From assembly GCF_048066175.1 (NCBI RefSeq), contig NZ_JBLTXA010000005.1, positions 62,001 to 126,000 of the forward strand: 64,000 nucleotides of DNA. Reading direction: 5' to 3'. Positions within the stretch are counted from its first letter, which is position 1. The number at the start of each line of letters is the position of its first letter. A model generated the notes under the pieces. That model did no database searches. It had not been told where the DNA came from and worked only from the letters and a program-made list of their open reading frames with translations. The position numbers were made by a program, and so were the translations under genes. Below are positions 16,774 to 26,034 of this stretch, one piece after another. Source of the DNA: Niveispirillum fermenti (GTDB lineage Bacteria; Pseudomonadota; Alphaproteobacteria; Azospirillales; Azospirillaceae).

Positions 16774-17726
16774 TCGGGCTGCATGAAATTTACATCGTGG
16801 GCGGACTGTTCTTCGCCGCCTGCGCCCTGCTTGGCCTGCGCGACCGGGACAACCCCCGTCGCTGGCTGAACGGCCTGTTCTGGGGCGGGCTGGCCCTGTC
16901 CTTCCTGGCCGGTGATGCGCTGGGCGATTTCGGCAACGGGCTGCTGGTCCTGGCCATGGTGGCCGTCGGCGCCGCCGGCCTGGGACGCGGCGGCGTGGCG
17001 ACGACGGGACCGGCAGAACGCCGGGAACGCGCCCAGCGGCGCGGGGCGAAGCTGCTGCTTCCGGCGCTGGTCATCCCGGCCACGGTGCTGGCCGGCACCC
17101 TGGTCTTCAAGCATCTGACCATCGGCGGCGTGGCCCTGGTGGAAAGCCGCCACGCTACGCTCGTGTCCCTGACGCTGGAGGTGCTGCTGGCGCTGGGCCT
17201 GTGCCTGGCCTGGCTGCGCCCGGCCCCCGCCGTGCCGCTGCAGGAAGGCCGGCGGCTGCTGGACGCCGTGGGCTGGGCCGCCATCCTGCCGCAGATGCTG
17301 GCCTCGCTCGGGGCCGTCTTCGCGCTGGGCGGGGTGGGTCAGGCCGTGGGCACGCTGGTCGGCGAATGGCTGCCGCTGACCACGCCGCTGGCCGCCACGC
17401 TGGCCTATTGCCTGGGCATGGCGCTGTTCACCATCGTCATGGGCAATGCGTTCGCGGCCTTTCCCGTCATGACGGCCGCCATCGGCCTGCCGCTAATCGT
17501 CGGCCGGTTCGGCGGTGACCCGGCCGTGATGGGGGCCATCGGCATGCTGTGCGGCTTCTGCGGGACCCTGATGACCCCCATGGCCGCCAATTTCAACATC
17601 GTGCCGGCCGTGCTGCTGGAACTGCCCGACCGCAACGGCGTGATCAAGGTCCAGATCCCCACCGCCCTGCCCATGCTGCTCATCAACACCACCCTGATGT
17701 ATATCCTGGCCTTCCGCGCCTGGTAG
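16770..17726 (+). CDS. DUF979 family membrane protein
   Basis: A 318-residue integral membrane protein, partner of the DUF969 protein. It starts with IGLHEIYIVGGLFFAACALLGLRDRDNPRRWLNGLFWGGLALSFL, typical of DUF979. It ends with GFCGTLMTPMAANFNIVPAVLLEL, a conserved loop-helix that resembles the re-entrant elements of other transporters. About eight membrane segments are visible. The 4-bp overlap with DUF969 suggests coupled translation and a 1:1 complex. It is followed by 160 bp before the next gene. Confidence 0.85.
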   Translation: MIGLHEIYIVGGLFFAACALLGLRDRDNPRRWLNGLFWGGLALSFLAGDALGDFGNGLLVLAMVAVGAAGLGRGGVATTGPAERRERAQRRGAKLLLPALVIPATVLAGTLVFKHLTIGGVALVESRHATLVSLTLEVLLALGLCLAWLRPAPAVPLQEGRRLLDAVGWAAILPQMLASLGAVFALGGVGQAVGTLVGEWLPLTTPLAATLAYCLGMALFTIVMGNAFAAFPVMTAAIGLPLIVGRFGGDPAVMGAIGMLCGFCGTLMTPMAANFNIVPAVLLELPDRNGVIKVQIPTALPMLLINTTLMYILAFRAW

Positions 17727-17857
17727 GCCGGTGGGCGGCGCCCCCGACCACCGGCTACATGACGCGCCACCCGCCAGCGCGTAGACTATCCCGTCCCGGC
17801 CATGGGCGCACGACCCGTGGGCGTGCAGAGGGTCATGCTCCATGGCCCTTGATTGAG

Positions 17858-17886
17858 GTTCAAGGGTTCAGGTTCAGGGGTTCAGG
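17858..17886 (+). repeat. Short GGTTCA-type tandem repeat before the SSS hybrid kinase gene
   Basis: GGTTCA occurs four times in 29 bp with 1-3 bp shifts between copies, ending one base before the start codon. It overlaps the position where a ribosome-binding site would be. No canonical AGGAG is present otherwise; the GGGGTTCAGG stretch could serve. Confidence 0.6.
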
Positions 17887-17887
17887 C

Positions 17888-20800
17888 ATGTCGAGCTGGC
17901 CGGTTCTGGGATTGGCGTTGAGCTATCTGGCGACCCTGTTCGCCATCGCCTGGTGGGGCGACCGTTATGCCGCGCGCCAGCCGGAGGTCCAGGAACGCCG
18001 CGCGCCACTGCTCTATGCCATGTCGCTGGCCGTCTATTGCACGTCCTGGACCTTCTATGGCGCCATCGGGCGGGCGGCGGCCAGCGGCTGGGATTTCCTG
18101 CCCATCTATGTCGGCCCGATCCTGATCTTCTCCCTGGGCAGTCCCATCCTGGTGAAGATGGTGCGCGTCGCCAAGGCGGAGAATGTCGTCTCCATCTCCG
18201 ACTTCATCTCCGCCCGCTATGGCAAGAGCCGGGCGCTGGCGGCCCTGATCACCGTCATGGCCGTGACCGTCGTGCTGCCCTATTTCGCCTTGCAGCTCAA
18301 GGCCATCACGATCAGCCTGGAGGCGCTGGCCGGCGATCCCTTCGCCAACCGCATGATGGCGATCCCGGGGGAGACGACCTTTCTCATCACCTGCGCCATG
18401 GCACTTTTCGCCATCCTGTTCGGCGTGCGCAACATCCATGCGAACGAGCATCATCGCGGCCTGATGATGGCCATCTCCTCAGAAAGCATCGTGAAGCTGG
18501 CGGCGGCCTTCATGGTCGGCGGCGTCATCGTCTATGCCGTGGCCGACGGTCCGGCCGGCGTTTTCCGGCGCGCCATGGAGCAGCCCGACCTGGCCGGGCT
18601 GCTGACCCCGAACCTGGGGTTCGGCTGGTGGGCCATGACGCTGCTGGCGGCGCTGGCCATCCTGTGCCTGCCGCGGCAATTTCATGTGACGGTGGTGGAG
18701 AACACCCATGTCGGCGACATCCGCACGGCAAGCTGGCTGTTCCCGCTCTATCTGGTGGCCATCAACATCTTCGTGCTGCCCGTGGCGCTGGCCGGGCTGA
18801 TGATGTTTCCCGATGGCAGCGTGAATGCCGACACGTTCCTGGTGACGGTGCCGCTCAGCCTTGGGCATGACTGGATGGCCGTGCTGGCCTTCATCGGTGG
18901 CCTGTCGGCGGCGACCAGCATGATCATCGTCGGCGCCGTGGCCCTGTCCACCATGGTCTGCAACGACCTGATCGTTCCCATGCTGATGGGCTGGCCCGCG
19001 GCCATGCGCCGCTGGCACGACGATCCCAAGCCGATGCTGCTGACCGTGCGGCGGCTGGCCGTCGTGGCCCTGCTGGGCATGGCCTATCTCTATTATCTGA
19101 TGATCGGCACCACCTTTCCGCTGGCCACGATCGGCACCGTGTCGTTTGCCGGCGTGGCACAGTTCGCGCCTGCCCTGCTGATGGGCCTGTTCTTCCGGCG
19201 GGTCACGAAGGCGGGGGCCATCACCGGGCTGGTCACGGGTTTCGGCGCCTGGATGTACACGGTGCTGATTCCGTCCTTCGCCGTGGCCGGGCTGATCCCC
19301 GGTGACATGATGGACCGGGGGCTGTTCGGGCTGGGCTGGCTGGCGCCGGCGGGCCTGGGCGGCATCCACGATGTCGACACGCTGGCCCATGGCGCCGTGA
19401 TCAGCCTGGGGCTGAACCTGTTCATGATCGCGCTCGTCTCCGGCATCACGGGACAGTCGGAACTGGAAAAGCAGCAGGCCCGGCGTTTCGTGTCCATGCG
19501 CCACGACGCGCGCGACGGCCCGTCCCCGTCGCGCGGTGCGGCGCTGGCCGACCTGCACGGGCTGGCCGCCCGCTATGTCGGCGCGGCCCGCGCCGACGCG
19601 GTCTTCCGCGACCTGGTCCAGGCGCGCGCGCCGGATGTGGAACGTTTCGAGGAAGGGCTGCTGGAACGTATCGATGACGAGGCGATCCGCGCCACAGAGT
19701 GGCTGCTGGCCGGTGCCATCGGCTCGGCATCGGCCCGCGTCGTGGTGGCCAGCCTGCTGTCGGACCGCCACCTGTCGCGTTCCGACGCCCGGCTGATCAT
19801 TGACGAGGCGTCGCGCGCCATCCTGGACCAGCATGTGCTGCTGCGTTCCACGCTGGAGAATGTGGGCAAGGGCATCTGCGCCGTGGACAAGGATTTCCGC
19901 CTGCGCCTGTGGAACCGCCGCTTCCTGGAGATGCTGGACGTGACCGAGGCCATGATCAAGGTCGGCACCCCCATGGGCGAGCTTGTGGCCTATCTCCAGG
20001 GCCGGGGGGAGTTCGGCGAGGAGGGGGAGGTCGAAACCCTGTTCGCCCGCCGGCTGGACCCCCGGCGGCGCGAGATGCCCGACAGTTTCCACCGCACGCG
20101 GCCGGACGGATCGGTGCTGGAAATCACATCCAACCCCCTGCCCGACGGCGGGTTCGTCGCCGTCTATACCGACGTGACGGAGCGCCACCGCGCAGCCGAG
20201 GCTTTGCGCGCCGCCAATGAAGGGCTGGAACGCGGCATCGCGGAACGGACGGTCGATCTGGCCGCCGCCAAGTCGGAGGCCGATCGCGCCAACCAGGCCA
20301 AGACGCGCCTGCTGGCCGCTGTCAGCCATGATCTGCTGCAACCCCTGCATGCCGCGCGGCTGTTCATCTCCGCCGCCCTGGACCGGGGGCCGGACGCGCT
20401 GGTCAACCAGGCCGACGCGGCCCTGCGGTCGGTGGAACATTTGCTGGGCGACCTGCTGGACATCACCAAGCTGGATACGGGCGTGGTGAAGCCCAACCGC
20501 ACGCCCGTATCCATCGACGACGTGTTGCGCCCGCTGACCGACGAACTGGCCGTGGTGGCCAAGCGCCACGGGCTGGACCTGCGCTGGGTGCCCTGCCGGG
20601 CCAATGTGGACACCGACGCCGTGCTGTTGCGGCGCATCGTGCAGAACCTGCTGGCAAACGCCCTGCGCTACACGCCGCGGGGGCGTATCCTGGTCGGCTG
20701 CCGGCGTCTGCCCGGCGCGGTGCGGGTGGAGGTCTGGGACACCGGCCCCGGCATCCCGGAGGAGAAGCAGCGCGAGATCTTCCAGGAATTCCGGCAGTTG

Positions 20801-21382
20801 GGCAACGGGCCGGGGGACCGCGACAAGGGGCTGGGCCTGGGGCTTTCCATCGTGGAACGGTTCGCGGCCATCCTGGAGCATCGTGTCGGCCTGCGCTCCA
20901 CCGTGGGCAGGGGAAGCTGCTTTTCGGTGGAGGTGCCGCTGGCCACCCGCGCCGCGCTGCCGCAGCGCCAGACAGCCGGCGCCAGCGTCGCGGGCCTGGA
21001 AGGCACGCTGGTCTTGTGCGTGGAGAACGAGCCCGCCATCGCCCAGGCAACCATCGCCCTTCTGTCCGGCTGGTCTTGCGAGGTGGTATGGGGCCAGACG
21101 GGGGCGGCCGCCCTGTCGGCGCTGGGCGACCGGGTGCCCGACATCGTGCTGACCGATTTCCACCTGGACCATGGGTTGAGCGGCCTGGAATCGCTGACGC
21201 TGATCCGTACCCGTTTCCCGTCGCTGCCTGCCGCCGTGATCACGGCCGACCGCAGCGACGGGGTGAAAGACAGTGTGGCCGCCGCCAACTGCCGCATCAT
21301 CTACAAGCCCGTGCGCCCCGGCGCCCTGCGCGCGCTGCTGTCGCACATGCTGGCCGAAAAGCGCCGGGAACGGGCGGCATAG
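17888..21382 (+). CDS. Hybrid sensor histidine kinase with N-terminal sodium:solute symporter domain (CbrA/NahK-like)
   Basis: A 1164-residue fusion. Residues 1 to about 520 form a 12-14 helix SSS-family transporter domain (start MSSWPVLGLALSYLATLFAIAWWGD). Then come an intracellular linker, a PAS domain near 650-760 (LRSTLENVGKGICAVDKDFRLRLWNRRFLEML), a HisKA with His814 in SHDLLQPLHAARLF, HATPase motifs (DTGPGIPEEK, GLGLGLSIV) and a receiver with Asp1090. SHDLLQPL is typical of the NahK/PA1976-type hybrid kinases. Its partner regulator is not adjacent. The gene lies after DUF979 and next to a convergent LysR gene. Substrate for the transporter part is unknown. Confidence 0.9.
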   Translation: MSSWPVLGLALSYLATLFAIAWWGDRYAARQPEVQERRAPLLYAMSLAVYCTSWTFYGAIGRAAASGWDFLPIYVGPILIFSLGSPILVKMVRVAKAENVVSISDFISARYGKSRALAALITVMAVTVVLPYFALQLKAITISLEALAGDPFANRMMAIPGETTFLITCAMALFAILFGVRNIHANEHHRGLMMAISSESIVKLAAAFMVGGVIVYAVADGPAGVFRRAMEQPDLAGLLTPNLGFGWWAMTLLAALAILCLPRQFHVTVVENTHVGDIRTASWLFPLYLVAINIFVLPVALAGLMMFPDGSVNADTFLVTVPLSLGHDWMAVLAFIGGLSAATSMIIVGAVALSTMVCNDLIVPMLMGWPAAMRRWHDDPKPMLLTVRRLAVVALLGMAYLYYLMIGTTFPLATIGTVSFAGVAQFAPALLMGLFFRRVTKAGAITGLVTGFGAWMYTVLIPSFAVAGLIPGDMMDRGLFGLGWLAPAGLGGIHDVDTLAHGAVISLGLNLFMIALVSGITGQSELEKQQARRFVSMRHDARDGPSPSRGAALADLHGLAARYVGAARADAVFRDLVQARAPDVERFEEGLLERIDDEAIRATEWLLAGAIGSASARVVVASLLSDRHLSRSDARLIIDEASRAILDQHVLLRSTLENVGKGICAVDKDFRLRLWNRRFLEMLDVTEAMIKVGTPMGELVAYLQGRGEFGEEGEVETLFARRLDPRRREMPDSFHRTRPDGSVLEITSNPLPDGGFVAVYTDVTERHRAAEALRAANEGLERGIAERTVDLAAAKSEADRANQAKTRLLAAVSHDLLQPLHAARLFISAALDRGPDALVNQADAALRSVEHLLGDLLDITKLDTGVVKPNRTPVSIDDVLRPLTDELAVVAKRHGLDLRWVPCRANVDTDAVLLRRIVQNLLANALRYTPRGRILVGCRRLPGAVRVEVWDTGPGIPEEKQREIFQEFRQLGNGPGDRDKGLGLGLSIVERFAAILEHRVGLRSTVGRGSCFSVEVPLATRAALPQRQTAGASVAGLEGTLVLCVENEPAIAQATIALLSGWSCEVVWGQTGAAALSALGDRVPDIVLTDFHLDHGLSGLESLTLIRTRFPSLPAAVITADRSDGVKDSVAAANCRIIYKPVRPGALRALLSHMLAEKRRERAA

Positions 21383-21428
21383 GCGGCCTGCGCGCCCGGA
21401 CCTGCATTCCCGGCGGCGGCCCGCAAGC

Positions 21429-22346
21429 CTATGCCGTCCCGGCCGCCAGTCCTTGCGCGGTATCCCGCAGCACCTTCACGAAGGCCGTGACGGCGGCACT
21501 CTGGCTGCGGTTGCGCAGCAGGTGGATGCCGTCATTCGTCTGCTCCCCGCTGCCCATGGGATAGGCGGTCAGGTCGCCGTCGCGGCAGGCGCCCAGCGCC
21601 AGCGAACGCGGCACCACCGTGATGGCCGGCCCCTGGCGCACCACCTCCAGGCAGGCCAGCGTGCTGTCCAGTTCATAGTCGGGAAAGCTGCGCTGGGCGA
21701 TGCGGGCCCGGATGGCCGGGGCGAAGCGGTGTTCGCTGCCCGGTGCCGGACGCGGCAGGGCCCAGGGGCGCTCCACGATGGCGGCCTTGCGGTCCCGCCC
21801 GCCGGGCAGCGGGTGGGCCGTGGCCGCGATGATCATCAGCGGCTCGCGCGGCAGGGCCGTCACCACCACCTCGTCAGCATAGGCGGACCCGTCGAACTTG
21901 CTGATGTCGCAGACCACCAGGTCCAGCGACCGGTCCACCAGCCCCTGCAGAAGCACGTCGGACGTACCCGACGTGACCGTGACCCGCACGCCCGCATGCG
22001 CCGCCCCGAACCGGCCGATGGCACGGGTCAGCAGGGGCTGCAGCGGATAGGGTCCGACACCCACCCGCACCGTGCCCGATCCCGGCCGGCCCAGCTGGTG
22101 CGCGGCGGCGTCCAGGTTGCCGGCGGCGGCCAGCACGTCCTGAACGGGCCGGATCAGCCGGTCGCCGGCATCGGTGGGCCGCACATAGTGGGTCGTGCGG
22201 TCGAACAGCACGGCCCCCAGCTCCTCTTCCAGCTTCTGGAGACTGCGCGACAGGGCCGACTGGGTGATGGCCAGCTCGTCGGCCGCGCGCGCGAAGCTTT
22301 GCAGGCGGTACAGTGCCTCGAAATGCTGCAGGCGGCGCAGGTTCAT
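21429..22346 (-). CDS. LysR-family transcriptional regulator
   Basis: A 305-residue LysR regulator with the winged helix at its N-terminus (MNLRRLQHFEALYRLQSFARAADELAITQSALSRSLQKLEEELGAVLFDRTTHYVRPTDAG) and an effector domain after residue 90. It overlaps the coniferyl aldehyde dehydrogenase stop by 4 bp (ATGA), so the two are one operon; a regulator translated downstream of its likely target is a little unusual. A phenolic aldehyde or acid is a reasonable effector guess from that link only. Confidence 0.9.
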   Translation of the reverse strand: MNLRRLQHFEALYRLQSFARAADELAITQSALSRSLQKLEEELGAVLFDRTTHYVRPTDAGDRLIRPVQDVLAAAGNLDAAAHQLGRPGSGTVRVGVGPYPLQPLLTRAIGRFGAAHAGVRVTVTSGTSDVLLQGLVDRSLDLVVCDISKFDGSAYADEVVVTALPREPLMIIAATAHPLPGGRDRKAAIVERPWALPRPAPGSEHRFAPAIRARIAQRSFPDYELDSTLACLEVVRQGPAITVVPRSLALGACRDGDLTAYPMGSGEQTNDGIHLLRNRSQSAAVTAFVKVLRDTAQGLAAGTA

Positions 22347-23782
22347 GATCCACCCCCGATGAACAGCCGCGTGACCAGCCGCACAAGCCGGCCATAGGGG
22401 GCCGCCACCATGTGCGAGGCGTTGAAGCGCCCCATGCGCAGCACGGCCCGCGCATGCGACAATTGGCGGAATCCCTCGCGCCCGTGATAGGCTCCCATGC
22501 CGCTCTCGCCCACGCCGCCGAAGGGCAGGTCCTCCTGCCCCACATGCAGCATGGTGGCGTTCACCGTCACCCCGCCCGACCGCGTGCGGTCCAGCACCTC
22601 AGCCACCTGCCTCTCGTCCCGGCCATAGCAATAGAGCGCCAGCGGCTTGGGCCGTTCATTGACGAAGCGCACGGCGTCCTCCACCCGGTCATAGGGGACC
22701 AGCGGCAGGATGGGGCCGAATATCTCCTCCCCCATCACGGCACTGTCGGCCGGCGGGTCGATCAGCAGCGTGGGCGGGAACAGCCGGCGGCCCGCGTCAC
22801 CGGGATCGGCATGGCGCCGTACCCCGGCCCCGGCCGCAACGGCCCCTTCCACCAGCGAGACCAGCCGCGCGTAATGGCGGCCCGTGATGATGCTGGTATA
22901 GTCGGGATTACCCGTGATGGCGGGATACATGCGCTCCGCACAGCGCAACATGGCCGCGGCGAAACCCGCCATCTGCGCGCGCGGGACCAGCACGTAATCG
23001 GGCGCCACGCAGGTCTGGCCGGCATTGAAGAACTTGCCCATGGCGATGGTGCGCGCCGCGCGGTCGGGGTCCTGGCCCGGCAGCAGCAGCACGGGCGACT
23101 TGCCGCCCAGTTCCAGGGTGACGGGCGTCAGGTTGGGGGCCGCCGCCTGCATCACGGCCCGCCCGACACCCGTCGACCCCGTGAAGATCAGATGGTCGAA
23201 GGCCAGCCGGGAAAAGGCCTGCGCCACCCCGGCACCCCCACGCACCACGGCCACCTGGTCGGGCGCGAACAGCCCGGCCAGCAGCCGTTCCAGCAGTTCC
23301 GCCGTGCGCGGGGCCAGTTCGGATGGCTTGATCATCACCCGGTTGCCGGCTGCCAGCGCATCCACCAGCGGCCCCAGCGTCAGGAACAGCGGATAGTTCC
23401 AGGGCGACAGGATGCCCACCACGCCCAGCGGCTGATATTCCACCCGCGCCGACGCCGGGCGGAAGGCCAGCCCCGGCCGCCGCCGCTCGGGCCGCATCCA
23501 GGATTTCAGATGGCGGCGCACATGCCGGATGCCGTTCATCAGCGGCAGAAGCTCGCCCAGTTCGGTTTCCTGGCGCGCGCGGTTGCCGAAATCGGCGCTG
23601 ACGGCGGCGATCATCGCCTCCCGATGGGTGCGAACCAGACCGGCCAGGGCATCCAGGGATTGCCGGCGGGCCGCCAGGTCGGGGGGATTGGCCGCCAGCA
23701 CGGCACGGCGCTGGGCGGCCAGCAGCCCTTCCAGGTCGGGTGGCGCGGTCTCTTCCACGGGTTCCCCGGTACGCATGTTCAT
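22343..23782 (-). CDS. calB: Coniferyl aldehyde dehydrogenase
   Basis: A 479-residue NAD-dependent aldehyde dehydrogenase. GILSPWNYPLFLTLGPLVDALAAGNRVMIKPSE, TGSTGVGRAV, LELGGKSPV and catalytic Cys258 (FFNAGQTCVAP) are all present. KFFNAGQTCVAPDYVLVP and the C-terminal PFGGVGESGMGAYHGREGF match the group that oxidises coniferyl aldehyde to ferulate in lignin-monomer breakdown, and the plant-type long-chain ALDH3-like enzymes. A GGGGGG lies before the ATG at 23782; a GTG 30 bp upstream is a weaker choice. Substrate within this group is inferred. Confidence 0.85.
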   Translation of the reverse strand: MNMRTGEPVEETAPPDLEGLLAAQRRAVLAANPPDLAARRQSLDALAGLVRTHREAMIAAVSADFGNRARQETELGELLPLMNGIRHVRRHLKSWMRPERRRPGLAFRPASARVEYQPLGVVGILSPWNYPLFLTLGPLVDALAAGNRVMIKPSELAPRTAELLERLLAGLFAPDQVAVVRGGAGVAQAFSRLAFDHLIFTGSTGVGRAVMQAAAPNLTPVTLELGGKSPVLLLPGQDPDRAARTIAMGKFFNAGQTCVAPDYVLVPRAQMAGFAAAMLRCAERMYPAITGNPDYTSIITGRHYARLVSLVEGAVAAGAGVRRHADPGDAGRRLFPPTLLIDPPADSAVMGEEIFGPILPLVPYDRVEDAVRFVNERPKPLALYCYGRDERQVAEVLDRTRSGGVTVNATMLHVGQEDLPFGGVGESGMGAYHGREGFRQLSHARAVLRMGRFNASHMVAAPYGRLVRLVTRLFIGGGS

Positions 23783-23998
23783 GATCCCCCCGTACCCGTT
23801 TGCGCTGATCACGCCCGATCACCACGCAATGCCCACCGCGCATCATGACAATCGCGCATCGATTACCGGCGCGGCCACCATACAGGGACGGCCATGGCTG
23901 CGGACCTACGCATCAGGAATGAATTGATGAGATTTTGGCAAGAAGCGGTTCGCAGTCCGCCGCCTTATGATCCCTCCGGTCTGAAAGGGCGAAACCCC

Positions 23999-24412
23999 AT
24001 GACACTTCTTTATCTGATTGCAGGCAGTGCTGCCTCCATCCTTTTCATCACGGCATTGCATCATTGGCTGGGGCGAAGCGACAGCCCGCGCCTGCCCGAC
24101 ACTGCGACAGCCATGCGGCAGTTCGCCGACCTGATGCCGGATGAGAAGGCGACGGGCGCCACCTTGTCGGCTGATGGCGGATCGGCCCTGCTGGATCTGG
24201 ATATGCGGGACCGGCTGGGGTTGCTGCTGCCCATGGGGCAGTTCTGGGTGGCGCGCCGCCTCCATCCGGCCGATATCGCGGGCTGGGCCATCCGCGACAG
24301 TGTCCTGACCCTGCGGCTTGCCGATTTCACGACGCCCGCCTTCCGGCTGGCCTTTGCCGACGCCGCGACGGCCGCGCAATGGCGCCAGCGCCTGGACAGT
24401 TTCAAACCCTGA
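23999..24412 (+). CDS. Hypothetical protein with one N-terminal membrane segment
   Basis: A 137-residue protein whose N-terminus MTLLYLIAGSAASILFITALHHWLG is one membrane anchor. The remainder (SDSPRLPDTATAMRQFADLMPDEKATGATLSADGGSALLDLD...) is a soluble alpha/beta domain ending FRLAFADAATAAQWRQRLDSF. It resembles a small PH-like or helix-turn-strand fold but I do not recognise the family. It starts the cluster with the sterol-desaturase-like gene, ending 20 bp before it, so the two are likely transcribed together. AAAGGG precedes the ATG. Confidence 0.7.
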   Translation: MTLLYLIAGSAASILFITALHHWLGRSDSPRLPDTATAMRQFADLMPDEKATGATLSADGGSALLDLDMRDRLGLLLPMGQFWVARRLHPADIAGWAIRDSVLTLRLADFTTPAFRLAFADAATAAQWRQRLDSFKP

Positions 24413-24432
24413 CCTCACCCGCGGGGGATTTG

Positions 24433-25446
24433 ATGCCCGACAATCTGAGCTTTCCCGACGTCGCCACCCTGGCCAGCCCGCTCTATCTGCTGCTGCTGGT
24501 GCTGGAACTGGTGCTGATGCGCCTGCATCTGGTGCGGGCGCATTACGAAACGCGCGACAGCGCGGCCAGCCTGACCATGGGGTTGGGCTATGTCATCACG
24601 GGGCTTCTGTCCGGCCTGGCGATCGGGGGTGCCATCTCCGCCGCCATGTTCTGGGCCTATGGCCACCGGCTGTTCGATCTGGGCACCTCCGTCTGGGTCG
24701 TCGCCGCCTGCTTCCTGATCGACGACATGCGCTATTACTGGGCGCACCGCTTCATGCACCGCATCCGCTGGCTCTGGGCCTCGCATGTGGTCCATCATTC
24801 CAGCCAGCATTTCAACTTCGCCACCGCCCTGCGCCAGCCCTGGACCAGTGCGGTGACGGGGATGTTCGTGCTGAAGCTGCCGCTGGCCTTCCTGGGTTTC
24901 CACCCGGCCATCCTGATCTTCGTATCGTCGCTCAACCTGCTGTACCAGTTCTGGGTGCATACCGAATCCATCGGCCGCATGCCGCGCTGGTTCGAGGCGG
25001 TGATGAACACGCCCTCGCACCATCGCGTGCATCACGGGTCCAATCCCCGCTATCTGGATGCCAACTATGCCGGCACGCTGATCGTCTGGGACAAGCTGTT
25101 TGGCACCTTCGTGCCTGAACTGGACCGCGAGCCCGTGAAGTACGGGCTGGTGCATGACCTGGGCACCTTCAACCCGCTGCGCATCGCCGTGCATGAATAT
25201 GTCGGCATCTTCAAGGACCAGGCCCGGCGGGGGCTGCGCCTGCGGGACCGTTTCATGTACCTGTTCGGCCCGCCGGGCTGGAGCCATGATGGCAGCCGCG
25301 ACGATACCGACCGGATCAAGGCCGCCTATCTGCGCCGCCATCCCGATCAGGCGGGCACGCCCGGCCTGCCCGCCCCGGCCACCGCCCCGCCAGCGCCTGC
25401 GCGCCTGCTGGGGGAGGAGGTGGCCGATGCTGCTGGCAGCCAGTGA
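24433..25446 (+). CDS. Sterol desaturase / fatty acid hydroxylase family protein
   Basis: A 337-residue membrane di-iron hydroxylase. Four hydrophobic segments surround the histidine clusters DDMRYYWAHRFMHRIRWLWASHVVHHSSQH (HxxxH and HxxHH) and FWVHTESIGRMPRWFEAVMNTPSHHRVHH (HxxHH). That is the eight-histidine set of the ERG3/BAH superfamily, which hydroxylates or desaturates lipid substrates using O2. The substrate here is unknown. The gene overlaps the next one by 20 bp and follows a small membrane protein, so the lipid modified may be linked to those neighbours. Confidence 0.88.
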   Translation: MPDNLSFPDVATLASPLYLLLLVLELVLMRLHLVRAHYETRDSAASLTMGLGYVITGLLSGLAIGGAISAAMFWAYGHRLFDLGTSVWVVAACFLIDDMRYYWAHRFMHRIRWLWASHVVHHSSQHFNFATALRQPWTSAVTGMFVLKLPLAFLGFHPAILIFVSSLNLLYQFWVHTESIGRMPRWFEAVMNTPSHHRVHHGSNPRYLDANYAGTLIVWDKLFGTFVPELDREPVKYGLVHDLGTFNPLRIAVHEYVGIFKDQARRGLRLRDRFMYLFGPPGWSHDGSRDDTDRIKAAYLRRHPDQAGTPGLPAPATAPPAPARLLGEEVADAAGSQ

Positions 25447-26020
25447 TGCGCTGCTGGCCCTGGCCTGCCTGTGGGCGGCCTGGACCCTGACAGGTCGGGC
25501 GGGGCCCGCGCCGGGGCCCGTGCGGCTGCTGGCGCTGGCCATAGCCGCCCTGGCCGTGCCGTCGGCCGCCGGGGCCGCGCGGTTCGGCGGGGTTCAGGCC
25601 CCCTGGCTGGTCAGCCTGCATCAGGGGGCGTCGGACCTTTACGCCCTGCTGGGTTTCGCCACCGTGGCCGCAGCACTGTTCATGCTGCCCAACCCACGGC
25701 GCTGGCCACTGGTGACCGGGGTCGCCATCCTGATGGTCGCCGCCCTGGCGCTGGCCGGACAGAAGGCCCTGGTCGGGCCGCTGGCCAGCCTGTTCATCCT
25801 GGCCGCCACGGTACGGCTGATGGCGGGGCGGCCGGGACAGGCCCGGCTGTGGCTGGGCCTGTCGATGGCGGGCATGGTGGGTGCGGCCCTGACGCGCGTA
25901 CCGGGCCTGCTGGCACCGGATGCCCGCATCATCGGGCTACATCTGGGCCTGATGCTTTGGGTGGCGGCGCTGGCCGCCGGGATCGCCCGCCTGCCTCCGC
26001 GACCACCCGCCCAACCGTGA
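25427..26020 (+). CDS. Small polytopic membrane protein
   Basis: A 197-residue protein that is almost entirely hydrophobic, with about six membrane helices (MLLAASDALLALACLWAAWTL, then LLALAIAALAVPSAAGAARFGG and so on). A GGGGAGGAGG lies just before the ATG, and it overlaps the sterol-desaturase gene by 20 bp. I do not recognise a family. Coupled translation suggests a partner of the hydroxylase. Confidence 0.75.
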   Translation: MLLAASDALLALACLWAAWTLTGRAGPAPGPVRLLALAIAALAVPSAAGAARFGGVQAPWLVSLHQGASDLYALLGFATVAAALFMLPNPRRWPLVTGVAILMVAALALAGQKALVGPLASLFILAATVRLMAGRPGQARLWLGLSMAGMVGAALTRVPGLLAPDARIIGLHLGLMLWVAALAAGIARLPPRPPAQP

Positions 26021-26034
26021 CGGAGAGCGCACCC

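Noticed and set aside
18479..21346. Very long open frame (about 955 residues) on the minus strand opposite the SSS hybrid kinase
   Set aside because: It lies wholly antisense to a gene with clear domain motifs, has a composition rich in His/Gln/Gly/Arg and no recognisable domain. Long antisense frames are expected at this GC content.
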